Source: Hyaloperonospora brassicae (lineage: Eukaryota; Oomycota; Peronosporomycetes; Peronosporales; Peronosporaceae). Taken from it: a stretch of DNA of 64,000 bases. This document shows positions 1 through 11,142 of this stretch, one piece after another; the stretch's first letter is position 1; the number at the start of each line of letters is the position of its first letter. The notes beneath the pieces were generated by a model, which saw only the letters and a program-made list of their open reading frames with translations, was not told where the DNA came from and searched no databases. The stretch lies in contig CANTFL010000090.1 of NCBI GenBank assembly GCA_947650285.1, positions 434,001 to 498,000 on the forward strand. The letters run 5' to 3'. Both the position numbers and the translations under genes were made by a program.

Positions 1-1555
1 AATTGGACCAGTACCGCACACTCAGGGACGGGCCACGACAGATCTTGCTTCGCCCAATTCCAGAGCGGGAAACTGTTACTCTTCAGACGATATAGCGTCT
101 GAGCGTTGGTCGGAAAGAACGCTCGTATACGTCAAATATCTCTCCACGTGATCAATGGTGAACCTTCCGATATCACGTGAAACTCCGCCTTAGAAACCCG
201 TTCATCGAGAAGTCTAGTTCCGTCGTTATAGCGCCGCCGGGAAATTATCTGTTTTAGTTTTTTTTCATTGTGACCACCACCGTCGACGTCCAGCTTACAA
301 GTGGACAACACGCGTGAGCACCGGATTTGCGCCAAAGTGGACAGAAGTCCCACTTGCTGAGGACGCGGCTATATCGCACGCCGCCATCTACGAGACTGGT
401 TGCATCCCACATTCCATGCCTGTATCGGAATGCCGGAGAGATGTACCGTCATTGTTGAGAATCTATGCATGCAATTGGTGGACTTTCGTTGAATACGAAA
501 TTAGGGACCCAGGTTTCAACGCCCGATATACCAGAGTCGGGAAATTGTAAAGAAGGGAGAGGCAGAAAGACCCGAAATGCCGTCGATTCGCCATAGATTG
601 GGTCGACATTTCACGCGTGGGAGAGGACAAGCCAACGCCAGTCTGTAGGGTCGTCCAAGACATTGTATCGCCAAAATAAATTCAAAGCCTTGAAAAAGTC
701 GGCTTTGTTCAATGTATAAGCCGTACCCCGTCGATATCGCAGCCACGTCATATCGTTGAGCGTGGCGTGGAAAAGCCATCGGTGATCTCATCGCCATGAC
801 GCCGCTACTCCAGCACGTATCCCGGCGCGCAGTTGGTCATCAAGCACCCTCCGTACATCGATTTCGACACGAAGTCGTCATTATACGCAACTGCGGCTCT
901 CAATGTAAACGAAAAGGAACGTCTACAGACCTCCCTGACCGCACCTTGGCGAGCATGTCGAGCCGCAGAAATACCAACAGTTGTGGACTTGGTTATCCAT
1001 TGCGTCGATCGATATAGAGGATGCTTGTCTTTTGTCCAATAAAGCGTGATGTAAGCCGGACTTGACCCGTTCGATCCCCATGAGTAATTAACAATTAGTA
1101 AGTCTCTCGAATAAATAGTAGCTGCCCATTGCCTAACTGATGTTGCCGCCATTGTCATCAATTACGTCCGAATACAAGGCACCGCTATTCCCTCATGCTT
1201 GGGTTGGTAAAGGAGCTACCTCTAGGAGTACCACGGCCGTGACCGCTTTCCATCACGGACACCCCATACAAAGTCGGCAATTAAGCTGTGCAACCGGGTA
1301 ACCAGTGCGAAGGGATGCCAACCGTACCGGGCTAAGAACGTCATTTTGGGAAACAGCGATAGTACTGGCAAGCGGAGCACGTTATTCTACGGTGTGTGTC
1401 TTCTGTCGTGATACGGCAAGTCGACTCCGGAGAGACCGGACGAACACATTCCAGTTATCGGCCACTGCATCCTGTTGTCCCTTTAGAACACCAAGATACC
1501 TGCAAAAGTCGTCCAGGGTCTGCATCGTGAGACCACAGGTTCTTACAGGTTGCAC
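1..1555 (-). repeat. Inverted repeat, left arm (copy of LINE-1 3' half)
   Basis: Base 1 pairs with base 5426, and the complementarity runs to about 1555/3872. By eye I find about four mismatches over roughly 1.55 kb. Read on the minus strand, this arm carries the same decayed LINE segment found on the plus strand at 3872-5426 (the region after the RT core), including the same stop codons. The arm reaches the window edge, so it may continue to the left. Because both arms share the same lesions, the duplication happened after the LINE had died. Confidence 0.93.
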
Positions 1556-1789
1556 TGATCTCCGCTAACAGTAAACTCTGGCGCGTGTGGGCCAGTAGTG
1601 AGCAGGTCGCCTCGAGAATGACGCGGTATTCTATACGACACATGCATTACATCTGAGTAGCCGACCTTGCTGATTTTTAGTTCACGTGAGCCGCAATTGA
1701 ATCATCTTAGTAGATACCTTTGGCTCTGAGGCCCCGTGTCTAGATCATACTTGAGGTGATGTTGTTAACCCGCTCCACATCCTCTTAGG

Positions 1790-2420
1790 CGTAATGGTAG
1801 TGTTATTGAATCCCTACTCATCGGTCTTGAAAATATTTTCGTGGTCTGAGGCGCATTGGACGCCGCACTGGATGGCTGTTCAGATCACACTCCTGGGCGA
1901 CGTAGTTATATCGTCAACGTTTATTACCAATTGTCGAGACTAAAAGGGAGTCGATGTTCGGGAGCCTTATACTTCTCTTACAGGAATATGACGGACCCGT
2001 GTTTGTTCAAAAAGAATTCATCTTCTCAATATAGCCGCGACTTGACCGTTCTTTTGTATCGCCACCTGGACGACACGATTCTTTTGCGCTACGACGGCTT
2101 GTCGTTTTGAGCGCAGCTTAACGCTGTTCTTGGTGATGAAATATGTATCGTTAAAAAAAAGCTGTACCGGCATTTCGGGCAAGGCTTACACTTATTTCTA
2201 CACTCTGACGGGCGATATTTTGACAAGTTGGACGGCTAGATAGGTGGTATGTGAGTTATCGACATATCGATTGGTTTATTGACGTCGTCATTTAGGTACC
2301 TGGTCCGGCTGCTGATCACAATGGTAGTATTATTCGGATCGGCGTTACACGTCATGTGGCCGTGTCCTAAAGTTGAGGCGCGTGCATCTTGTTCCAAGTT
2401 GTGTACATGCGACCGCACAC
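1790..2420 (+). pseudogene. LINE-1 endonuclease domain remnant
   Basis: Fragments of an APE-like endonuclease can be read in shifting frames. There is a GV-LLNP-like stretch near 1790, a Y-I-V-N-V-Y segment near 1905 (strand 4 of the fold), and near 2311-2319 the codons A-D-H in place of the SDH motif that ends the domain. In active LINEs this enzyme nicks the target DNA for target-primed reverse transcription. Stops and frameshifts are frequent, so the domain is dead. The frame-by-frame assignment is approximate. Confidence 0.6.
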
Positions 2421-2963
2421 AAAGCAATCATTGCGGACATTGCGCAGGCCAAAAATTAAGCTGAAGCGACCATTTTGGTTCCGATGTCGAACAATATCAC
2501 GGCCCTGAGCTTGGCCGACTGGTGGGAAACTTGGATGATAAAACCTCGGAGGAATCGTTTTACGGCTACCAATACCGCGCGTCAAGGCCTGACAAAAATC
2601 TATCGGTATCGACTGAGTCGTCTTTTTGTTCCAATAAATGCTTCTCCCTTGGTGGCGCGTACGCCTATTACCTCATCTTCGAGCATGGATGAAAGTTGCG
2701 ACCAGCCTAGCACCCCTAGTATCCGACTGAACTTTGGCAAAATGTGGCAGAGTTTTGATTCTTATGGTAAAATATTAAGAAAGTCCGCCTTTCCATCGTG
2801 TCTCTGGGCATAAAAGCGACGTTCAGGCCGACTCTTTCACAGTACTAGGCTGATGAAATGACCAAAGATTAAAAGCGTGTTATGATTCAATTGTGTTTCC
2901 TGCCCGAAGCTACCGCCGCGTTCCTTATCAGGCCACCCCCGCGGATAAATTGATGAGTCTACT

Positions 2964-4200
2964 GTGACCTCGGAAATTTCTCTCGACGATGTGAGTACTG
3001 CTCAAAAGAGGCTCAAATGTTGTAAAGTCGCTGGACTGGAGAAATTAATAGATCCTTGTACCGAGATTCCGCGGACGCGCGCGCACCTGTTTTCGCAGAT
3101 TTGTACACCAGGTGGATCAAGTGCATCGTCTTTCCGGCGTCGTTCAGTTAATCAACCATTCAGTGTTTAAAGTTATGTCCGTCCTCCGCCTTGTCGTTTT
3201 ATCATCGCTTAATCGCTCTCCTTAACAACGACTACACGTTATTTCCGAAGATTCTTTCATTATAAGTGCGGCCATTGCTGTGGCGTCTCGTCCTGCCGGC
3301 TAGTGTTGGCTTTGTCTCAAAGCGGTCGATACAATCAGCTCTTGACGTTTTCGCGGTGGGACGTTAAGATGAGCATGTAGTTAGCGATATACATGGAACA
3401 ATTGATCTGCTTCACGATTCTGCAAAGGCATCAGGTACGTTGCAATGTCCACCTCTACTTTCATCGCTACCGCGCTTTAGGTTTTTGCCTCACTTCGTAT
3501 CTGTTGTGGCATTATCACACCGCTAAACGTCGTGCCGTTTTCACATGAATGGATATTACTCCCGTCAAAGTCAAGTTACTTCTAAAATACGGCAGGAGTG
3601 TCCCCTTGCGCCACTTCATTTTATTCTCGCCCTTGATGAGATGTATCGAATTTTTTAATTGTAGAGGATATTCGAGGTGTACTAATAACATCTAGCTGGC
3701 GGACAACTTAGTTCAAAGTTTTGGTATTTGCCGATTGTACATGCTGTGAACCTTCGCGATCGGTCATTAATTATGCTGGTTATCACTATTCTCAATAATT
3801 TTGCTCATGTGTCAGTTCTGCGAACAAATCGGGCGAACAAAATGGTTGTCGGGGTGGGCCGTCGCGTATCCGTGCAACCTGTAAAAACCTGTGGTCTCAC
3901 GATGCAGACCCTGGACGACTTTTGCAGGTATCTTGGTGTTCTAAAGGGACAACAGGATGCAGTGGCCGATAACTGGAATGTGTTCGTCCGGTCTCTCCGG
4001 AGTCGACTTGCCGTAGCACGACAGAAGACACACACCGTAGAATAACGTGCTCCGCTTGCCAGTACTATCGCTGTTTCCCAAAATGACGTTCTTAGCCCGG
4101 TACGGTTGGCATCCCTTCGCACTGGTTACCCGGTTGCACAGCTTAATTGCCGACTTTGTATGGGGTGTCCGTGATGGAAAGCGGTCACGGCCGTGGTACT
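2964..4200 (+). pseudogene. LINE-1 reverse transcriptase remnant
   Basis: At 2964 the frame reads a D-D-V-S-T-A-x-K-R-L segment typical of the start of LINE RT. Near 3598-3656 a Q-G-C-P-L-A-P-like stretch followed by F-I-L-A-L-D-E-M marks RT motif B. The catalytic F-A-D-D box has become F-A-D-C at 3727-3738, so one catalytic aspartate is gone. A Y-L-G motif follows at 3929-3937, then a run ending in F-V-W-G near 4155. Several stops and shifts lie between these islands. The family is clear; the gene is inactive. Confidence 0.8.
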
Positions 4201-5426
4201 CCTAGAGGTAGCTCCTTTACCAACCCAAGCATGAGGGAATAGCGGTGCCTTGTATTCGGACGTAATTGATGACAATGGCGGCAACATCAGTTAGGCAATG
4301 GGCAGCTACTATTTATTCGAGAGACTTACTAATTGTTAATTACTCATGGGGATCGAACGGGTCAAGTCCGGCTTACATCACGCTTTATTGGACAAAAGAC
4401 AAGCATCCTCTATATCGATCGACGCAATGGATAACCAAGTCCACAACTGTTGGTATTTCTGCGGCTCGACATGCTCGCCAAGGTGCGGTCAGGGAGGTCT
4501 GTAGACGTTCCTTTTCGTTTACATTGAGAGCCGCAGTTGCGTATAATGACGACGTCGTGTCGAAATCGATGTACGGAGGGTGCTTGATGACCAACTGCGC
4601 GCCGGGATACGTGCTGGAGTAGCGGCGTCATGGCGATGAGATCACCGATGGCTTTTCCACGCCACGCTCAACGATATGACGTGGCTGCGATATCGACGGG
4701 GTACGGCTTATACATTGAACAAAGCCGACTTTTTCAAGGCTTTGAATTTATTTTGGCGATACAATGTCTTGGACGACCCTACAGACTGGCGTTGGCTTGT
4801 CCTCTCCCACGCGTGAAATGTCGACCCAATCTATGGCGAATCGACGGCATTTCGGGTCTTTCTGCCTCTCCCTTCTTTACAATTTCCCGACTCTGGTATA
4901 TCGGGCGTTGAAACCTGGGTCCCTAATTTCGTATTCAACGAAAGTCCACCAATTGCATGCATAGATTCTCAACAATGACGGTACATCTCTCCGGCATTCC
5001 GATACAGGCATGGAATGTGGGATGCAACCAGTCTCGTAGATGGCGGCGTGCGATATAGCCGCGTCCTCAGCAAGTGGGACTCCTGTCCACTTTGGCGCAA
5101 ATCCGGTGCTCACGCGTGTTGTCCACTTGTAAGCTGGACGTCGACGGTGGTGGTCACAATGAAAAAAAACTAAAACAGATAATTTCCCGGCGGCGCTATA
5201 ACGACGGAACTAGACTTCTCGATGAACGGGTTTCTAAGGCGGAGTTTCACGTGATATCGGAAGGTTCACCATTGATCACGTGGAGAGATATTTGACGTAT
5301 ACGAGCGTTCTTTCCGACCAACGCTCAGACGCTATATCGTCTGAAGAGTAACAGTTTCCCGCTCTGGAATTGGGCGAAGCAAGATCTGTCGTGGCCCGTC
5401 CCTGAGTGTGCGGTACTGGTCCAATT
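3872..5426 (+). repeat. Inverted repeat, right arm
   Basis: This is the plus-strand partner of 1-1555, separated from it by about 2.3 kb of LINE-1 endonuclease and RT sequence. It contains the part of the LINE between the RT core and the RNase H domain. Together the arms would form a long foldback with a 2.3-kb loop if read through by transcription. They are not terminal repeats of a DNA transposon, because their content is internal LINE coding sequence. Confidence 0.93.
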
Positions 5427-5499
5427 CTAGCAATTATATGTCTTTTATACGTGCCCTATCGCGTGTCGACACTAGGAGTTTCTGCTTGATCGGTAGAGA

Positions 5500-6441
5500 T
5501 TGCTTGGTGCTTTCCCGGAGGCTAACTTGCTTGTATGGGTGTTTGGGCTGGAACTCCCGGGGATTCCGCCCAACTCTTGGGCTGGCGTCAAGATACCCAT
5601 TGACACAGGGGCAGATTTAATGAAAGCTCAGGCTGCGGTCTTCCCGGCAGATCGAGAGCTGTGGCGTTTTGTCGTATCAACGACGCTTCATGCCATCTCG
5701 GTCGAGCGCCTTCACCGCATGGACGACTCGTCTCTATCATAGGAGGTGCACGCAGCTAGTGCCAAAAATATCTATCGCCGGTCGGTTCGAATGTTTCGCG
5801 GATCAACCTACCAGCCCATCATGGGGGAGGACGGGTAACTGTTTGTGCAGGTACGGTCGACCTTGGATGATGCCCTCCTCTGCTACGACGAACCTCGTTC
5901 GTTGCTCGTACGGCCTATCAAACGGTGCCCAGGAGTGCTATACCTCCTCGTTTTAGAGAAAGGATACCGCGGAAATCCAGTTCCAGGCGGAGCTGGATCT
6001 GTTATTATCCGTCTCCACGTTCCGACGCACGCTGCATGCGTATTGTGGGTATCGAGCGTGGCCTGTGGTCTTGCCGACATTACTAACAATATCGCTGAAT
6101 ACTGGGGGCTCGTACACGGTCTTTGGAGAGCAAAGGCCAACGACTACTTACCCCTGAATGTCATTGGGGACAGCGAGATTGTGCTTTCGCAACTCCGAAA
6201 ACGGCACCCTCCGCGCAAGCTGCACTTGGTGCGGCTATTCACTGAGGTAAGCGCCTTTGCTAACAACATCACTGTCTCCAGCTGGGGCCATCATTATCGC
6301 ACCTGCAACAACATGTCGGATCGACCGGCGAATATCGCTAAGGACACAGGAGATTCGGCTCAAGCGTACGCTACTTCTAACCCCTGTCTACTCCAGGAGG
6401 CTACGAGCTTCCTTGATTCTGATGTCAATCATTGGTTGTAG
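5500..6441 (+). pseudogene. LINE-1 C-terminal region with RNase H domain
   Basis: A single frame runs from 5500 to 6441 with two nonsense codons (TAG at 5740-5742 and TAA near 5836). The last 198 codons, from 5845, hold an RNase HI fold: the R-G-N-P-V-P-G-G-A-G loop at residues 42-51, N-N-I-A-E-Y with the catalytic Glu at residue 85, G-D-S with Asp 109, and M-S-D-R-P-A-N with Asp 159. The first catalytic Asp (normally D-G-G just before the R-G-N-P loop) reads E-K-G, so the site is broken. RNase H would remove the RNA template strand during reverse transcription. Confidence 0.8.
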
Positions 6442-7571
6442 ACCTCTCAGGCCGACCAACACGTAATACAGGGCCCCGTACTGACATCGAGGAACCTGAT
6501 CATCGCGAGATAGGAGGCTGCGCGCATGCGCTCTGCTGTCCGAGACCTAGTTCCACCTACTATGTAAAGTATTAGTCACCTCAGTAATCTTGTTTTCGGG
6601 TGACAGGATATAGCAGGTCGTACGCGTATCCAAATATACTTCACCTACCTTTACTCACTCCATATCCTCGTCGGCACATGTGGAAAGTTTCCGAACAGTC
6701 GGTCGTAGCGCCTGATCAGGTGTAAGAAGACGTCGGCATCCAGATGTTGACGCACAACGGACTCGATCGGGTATGTGACTCTGCCGGCTCGTTTTATTGC
6801 TGATCAGCAGCATATGGGCACTGGTTGAGTCGGACTACACAACACATCTTACCGTCTCAGGGCGCCAGCATTCTATGTGATATGCACGTAAGAAGCGCTT
6901 GATGTCGTGGTAAACGTCGGAAGGTCACACGCGTAAGGGACCACCTACAACGTATCAGCATTCATAATTTGCAACGCGTAAAGCGCCGATCCACAGCTTG
7001 TTATAATCAGACTTTCGTGCACCATTCTCAGCAATATGGTTTGTCGTACATTGTCCAACGAGCCATCATTTCAAAACCCTGTTCCGTGTCGGTGTCCTCG
7101 ACAAGCGGTGCTACATTCGAAGCCGACGTGTCGCAGATTGCGTATGTGATCAGTGCATAACCACAATTGCTAGTACGATTACGAGAGTACGATACGCTAT
7201 CTGTCGGTGCAGAACAAACTAAACTCTGCACTCGCCTTACCGTAACCAGCAACTGTACTGACGAGCGGCAACACGATACACAGCTCGATGACGCCAAACA
7301 AACCGTGGGAAGTCCATTACAATAGACACGCATGGTCTGTTGTTTTTGCGATGAACCAGATCTATGCCTCACGGAACTACACGTCTCTCTCCTTGTAGAC
7401 TCCTTCCGCTAGCATAGAATACGATGAGCATCGTAAGCGTAGAATGTAAAAGCAATTACGGAAACGGACATCCGGTCACAAGCCTACGAGACGTACCTGC
7501 TGAGATGTTACATCAGCGATCGCAAGTTTCTGGAATTGTAAACAAGCATGCTCTTGATTGAAAACACAGTC
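6442..7571. other. Unassigned spacer between LINE-1 and Gypsy G1
   Basis: No recognisable protein or RNA gene was found. Reading frames are short (the longest is about 114 codons on the minus strand) and match no family I know. The first part may be the 3' untranslated region of LINE-1. The remainder is moderately AT-rich with no tandem repeat that I can see. Confidence 0.5.
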
Positions 7572-7576
7572 AAGTG

Positions 7577-8018
7577 TGTTACGGGGCGCCGACGCCTACG
7601 TACTGGTCAACCAGTACGAAGTTTACTTTCACTGACTGTAGTGATAGTCAGTGCATAGCTAGGTGTAGAACTACACAGATAAAGGTAGAAAGTTTAAGGC
7701 GAAAGACCCTAGTCGTAAAAAAAGGGAAACTGTTATTAATACAATTAAGTGGTATAACTCTTGTATCTCTATTTGTCCTGAATTAATTATACAAATGTAA
7801 TTATGTGTATGATGACGTCTACTCACCACCCATTGCGCGCGTCTAGTAGCGATTGGTGGGTTGATATCGTCACGAAATCAACAAATGAGTAGACCCTTCG
7901 GTCATCTTCAACAATTTCATCATGCTCTGTGATATTATTGAAAGAATATTCGACAGAATAATCTTTATTGTCAATTTATCCTTAGTGACAATATCATGTA
8001 ACGGGCTACCCCGTTATA
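7577..8018 (-). repeat. G1 3' LTR
   Basis: 442 bp, matching 14878-15319 along its length. On the plus strand it begins TGTTACGGGG and ends in a near-palindrome (7997-8018) made of TGTAACGGGC and its approximate inverse. Near 7826-7862 lies the family's conserved core, in which CACCCATTGCGCGCGTCTAG is followed by AGCGATTGGTGG. Confidence 0.92.
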
Positions 8019-8033
8019 TCACCCCTCCCTTAA
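8019..8033 (-). other. G1 polypurine tract
   Basis: Immediately inside the 3' LTR the minus strand reads TTAAGGGAGGGGTGA. A purine run in this position primes plus-strand DNA synthesis in LTR retrotransposons. Position and sequence fit, and they confirm the minus orientation of the element. Confidence 0.75.
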
Positions 8034-8417
8034 GTGATAGTCACCGTGTGACCATTAAACTTTTGTGGCCACCCATTGGATGCCAACGGAACGGTGAGTA
8101 CTATTGGTCAGATTCATTCATTCTGACTTTGCCTCGCATAGTTAACATGTCTATGTGGGTGACATAAAGGCGACACAGCCTGTTGCTGCGCCACCCCTGC
8201 GGCAGACGACTCGTCGTATGCTGATCGATCTCAGCCTGCAGCAGGTGTTGCTGCAGGCGCATGTGGTATCGTACCTCATGCACACAGTGATCCCGAGTTA
8301 GGGGTCAGCTACTCTGGCGAGTCAGATGTGTCCGACTCTGAATAGCCTTTAGATGCATCGCGTTCCCATACGATGCCTCGTTCATCAAGATAACTGCCGA
8401 GCGTACGGACTCGCGAC

Positions 8418-9661
8418 ATGCGCCACAGTCATTTCGGCAGTGATGATAAAAATGGTGATGAGTATGATTACTCATCACCGCGATCAACTCGTGCACCTTC
8501 GCACGAGCGATTTGACGATGGTGTGAGCCGTCGTCATAATGATAACCGTGGTACCGGCAAAGGTACCACTTCGAAGGGTGCTGAGCTGAAGACGTGGCGT
8601 TTGTCTGAACAGCTTACCAATAGCTTGTATCACGAGACAAGACAACACCATCGGATTCCATTATCAGATGCAAGTGAGCTTCACGGCTTGAGTTTTAGCG
8701 CGAAGCACTTTCGCGCTGAAGCAGACTTTTACCTCGATCCTTTCTTGATACATCGATGGTACAATGGCAAGCAAAATCGTGGCAAGGCCTCGCTCTTGGC
8801 GGCGTAGAATGCGATCGTCCATAATGTCAAGATTTTTGGACGAGAAGGATGGATTCAAAAACTTGAAGCGGTTTACATCAAGTTTGAAAAGCGAACGCTA
8901 ACTGGTGCCAGGTACCGGCTGCATCGTTTTTCGAGTGAGGCAGACATTACTTGCCTCACATGGGGAGACCCTTGTGCGAGTTGTGTTGACAACTCGCATC
9001 GTGCACATGGGAACGTGTATTCCCTGTATTCGCCCTGGGGAAGGGCACACATCTTGGCTGAGATGCGTGACGCGATTGAAAACTTGCAATCCGTCTACAA
9101 GCGCCAAAAGCGCGTGTTTACCGATGGGTTACAGGACTCATCGGATGGGTCTTGTCATATTGGTGGATGAGATCTTCAACGTCAGCCATCAGCTGGGATC
9201 GAGGTTCCCAGCTGTCATCAGATGGTGGATACCCACGCAAGAGTACAAGGTAAATTGTCCGCTTTCCGTCCTTCACGCGGTGGCTCAAAATACGCCCCAA
9301 GTAAAGCGTCGACCACCGTGACAATCCACATGTGGTTCCGATGGCGGTGGAAAGACAACGTCCGGCTCAACCGCCGGGCCTGCTGGAGACTTTGGGTAAC
9401 CATGAGCGTTACCTGACCGAGTTGAGGGCGGACGTTGATCACGAATACGATCGTCGGCACGACTTGCTGGCGGTCGTACGACGTCTCCGTACCGATCGGG
9501 AGAAAGACCGAACAAATTTTGCGTCCTTCCAACTCGAGAGCGAACGCGAGAAGCATCGTTTGCGCGACGAGCTAGAGGCGGCTCGTCGCGAGACCGCGTC
9601 GCTGAAGGACCAACTTGAGTGTTTGGTCCGTGATCACAAGAATCTATTATGGTTTCTTTAG
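8418..9661 (+). CDS. G1 antisense accessory frame (aORF), degenerate
   Basis: On the strand opposite to gag-pol, a coherent protein can be followed for about 410 codons. Frame 8418-8807 gives an acidic, Ser/Arg-rich N-terminus (G-S-D-D-x-x-G-D-x-Y-D) and ends at a TAG. The same frame resumes past that TAG to about 9170. A shift leads to 9160-9320, and frame 9332-9661 ends in a charged coiled coil (residues about 25-100 of that frame, rich in Arg, Glu, Asp and Leu). G2 shows the corresponding frame with different lesions (46200-47509). The 3' half overlaps the sense chromodomain. I do not recognise the protein; function unknown. No known domain apart from the predicted coiled coil. Confidence 0.6.
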
Positions 9662-10439
9662 CGTGCTGGCGTTACCGTTCTCGCAAGAGGCCTCGTACTG
9701 ACAGTACAGGCGGAGACGACCAAAATAGAATGTAGGATGCGTGCGCATCTTACGTGGCAACTCAATCGTGTTGCATTACCCTTGCGGTGCAACACACGAA
9801 ATGGCCCAATGTATTTCGGCAGTATTGTACTACTGCCGACATTAGTGACTACATGTCCATGTAGGCTAACCGTAGACAGTAGTACTAGGTCGTTAACTTT
9901 AAATGAAAGAACATTTGCTCTTCCATTCTTGTCTGCGTTCCGTTTCTGACGGTCCACCGCATTTGTGATGGAGTCCTAAACGAAACGGACTACCGCCTAT
10001 CGAGTTAGCTGGAAGTTCTCTGCTGACTCGTTATTGTGTTTTCAGTGCGCTTTGTGCGCACTACTAAGAGATTGTTCTCTTCTTCAGCGATGTTGTCTTC
10101 TTCCTCGCTGGAATAATCGTTGACGACGCTGAATATACCAGCATCGTCATCATTGTCTAAAGTAGCAGCAGCGTCATTGCTACTGCTAAGAATAACTTCT
10201 TCGATATCGACATTATCGACATCGACAACGAACGTATCGGCATGTGCGACGATGCGTGATGAGCAACGGCTAAAACGGGTTTTGCTCGAGCGAGCCCCCC
10301 CCCTAAATCCAGGGTCACTCTGTATTAGGGCGGGAATACGTAAGTGGCGTAAGCCATCCACGTAGAACGGTGTATGAGTTGTTGAAGCATGCACAGAGTT
10401 GGTGATGGCGATTTGACCATCGACAAAAACTAACTCCAA
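9118..10439 (-). pseudogene. G1 acidic linker, integrase C-terminus and chromodomain
   Basis: Frame 10005-10439 ends in a strongly acidic stretch (runs of Asp and Glu, near 10080-10220). Frame 9658-9957 is the integrase C-terminal barrel with the G-P-F motif (L-P-K-Y-I-G-P-F-R-V-L-H). Frames 9285-9515 and 9118-9324 together form a chromodomain ending in R-G-Y-P-P-S-D-D-S-W-E-P-R-S-Q-L. Chromodomains bind modified histone tails and steer chromoviruses to heterochromatin. The part at 9118-9661 lies opposite the antisense frame listed separately. Confidence 0.8.
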
Positions 10440-10449
10440 CTCGTGAAGG

Positions 10450-11142
10450 AGTGGACGTATCCTCGAATTTTTTTGAAGATCACGATTTGCACTCCCGACT
10501 GACCATCTGTCTCAGGATTGTCAGATGTGGACATCTTTATTCGTGTTCCGAGTGAACGGAACACGGATTGCCAAACTCCGCCGTGAACCGGGGGTCACGG
10601 TTGGACACGATGTCACGAAGTAATCCGTGAAGTCGAAACACTTTGTCGATGAAGATACGCGCATAGACGTGAGTGTTGATCGATTCAGAGACTGCACCAA
10701 TATGCAACATCTTGCTGAAACGATCCACAAACACAAGAATACCATCATTCTTGTGAGAGTCTTCGAGGAACCCGAAGACAAAGTCCATGGAAACGGACTC
10801 CCAACACTCTGCCGGGACCGGCAGAGGTTGTAGTGGCGCACGGGATGAAGGGCTAGACTGCACGCGTTGACAGACTTCGCAAAGACGAATGTATTTGCGT
10901 ACAAACTGATACTGGCGTGGTCAGTAAATGTTACGACTGAACGTAAGGTAGGTCTTTTCCCTACATCGATGCCCGCCTGAGGTAGTATCGTGACATTCGA
11001 ACATGATGCGTAAACTCAAATCATCATGATCGGGAACGACGACACGAGGTGTATAGTCGGCAACTGATGGGTGGCATAGCAGGCCATTGCAAGTCGTATA
11101 CCGATCCAGAGAGGAACGGTATATAGCCGACAAATCCGACAT
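10450..11142 (-). pseudogene. G1 integrase (zinc-binding and catalytic core) pseudogene
   Basis: The frame 10921-11142 holds the H-x3-H part of the HHCC zinc site (F-E-C-H-D-T-T-S-G-G-H). A stop follows where relatives have Trp, and then C-E-V-C supplies the cysteine pair. Frame 10537-10863 holds the DDE core with S-M-D-F-V-F-G (first Asp) and S-N-R-D-P-R-F (second Asp). The third catalytic residue falls past a frameshift and is not readable. Integrase inserts the element's DNA copy into the chromosome. Confidence 0.82.

Larger units (their letters stand above)
1780..6441 (+). mobile_element. LINE-1: decayed non-LTR retrotransposon (EN-RT-RNase H)
   Basis: One long plus-strand non-LTR retrotransposon can be followed through frameshifts and stops. 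It shows an APE-type endonuclease remnant (about 1790-2400), a linker, reverse transcriptase (about 2960-3760), a C-terminal region (3760-5840) and an RNase H domain ending at 6441. The 5' end is unclear and may be truncated where the left inverted arm ends; the 3' UTR boundary past 6441 is not visible. The element cannot encode a working protein. Domain order resembles oomycete LINEs that carry a C-terminal RNase H. Confidence 0.85.

Noticed and set aside
314..1161. Several 70-118 codon frames on both strands, repeated at 4266-5295
   Set aside because: They are shadows of the decayed LINE and recur only because of the inverted duplication.
1..5426. A DNA transposon with 1.5-kb terminal inverted repeats
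   Set aside because: The arms consist of internal LINE coding sequence and the space between them is the rest of the same LINE; there is no transposase.
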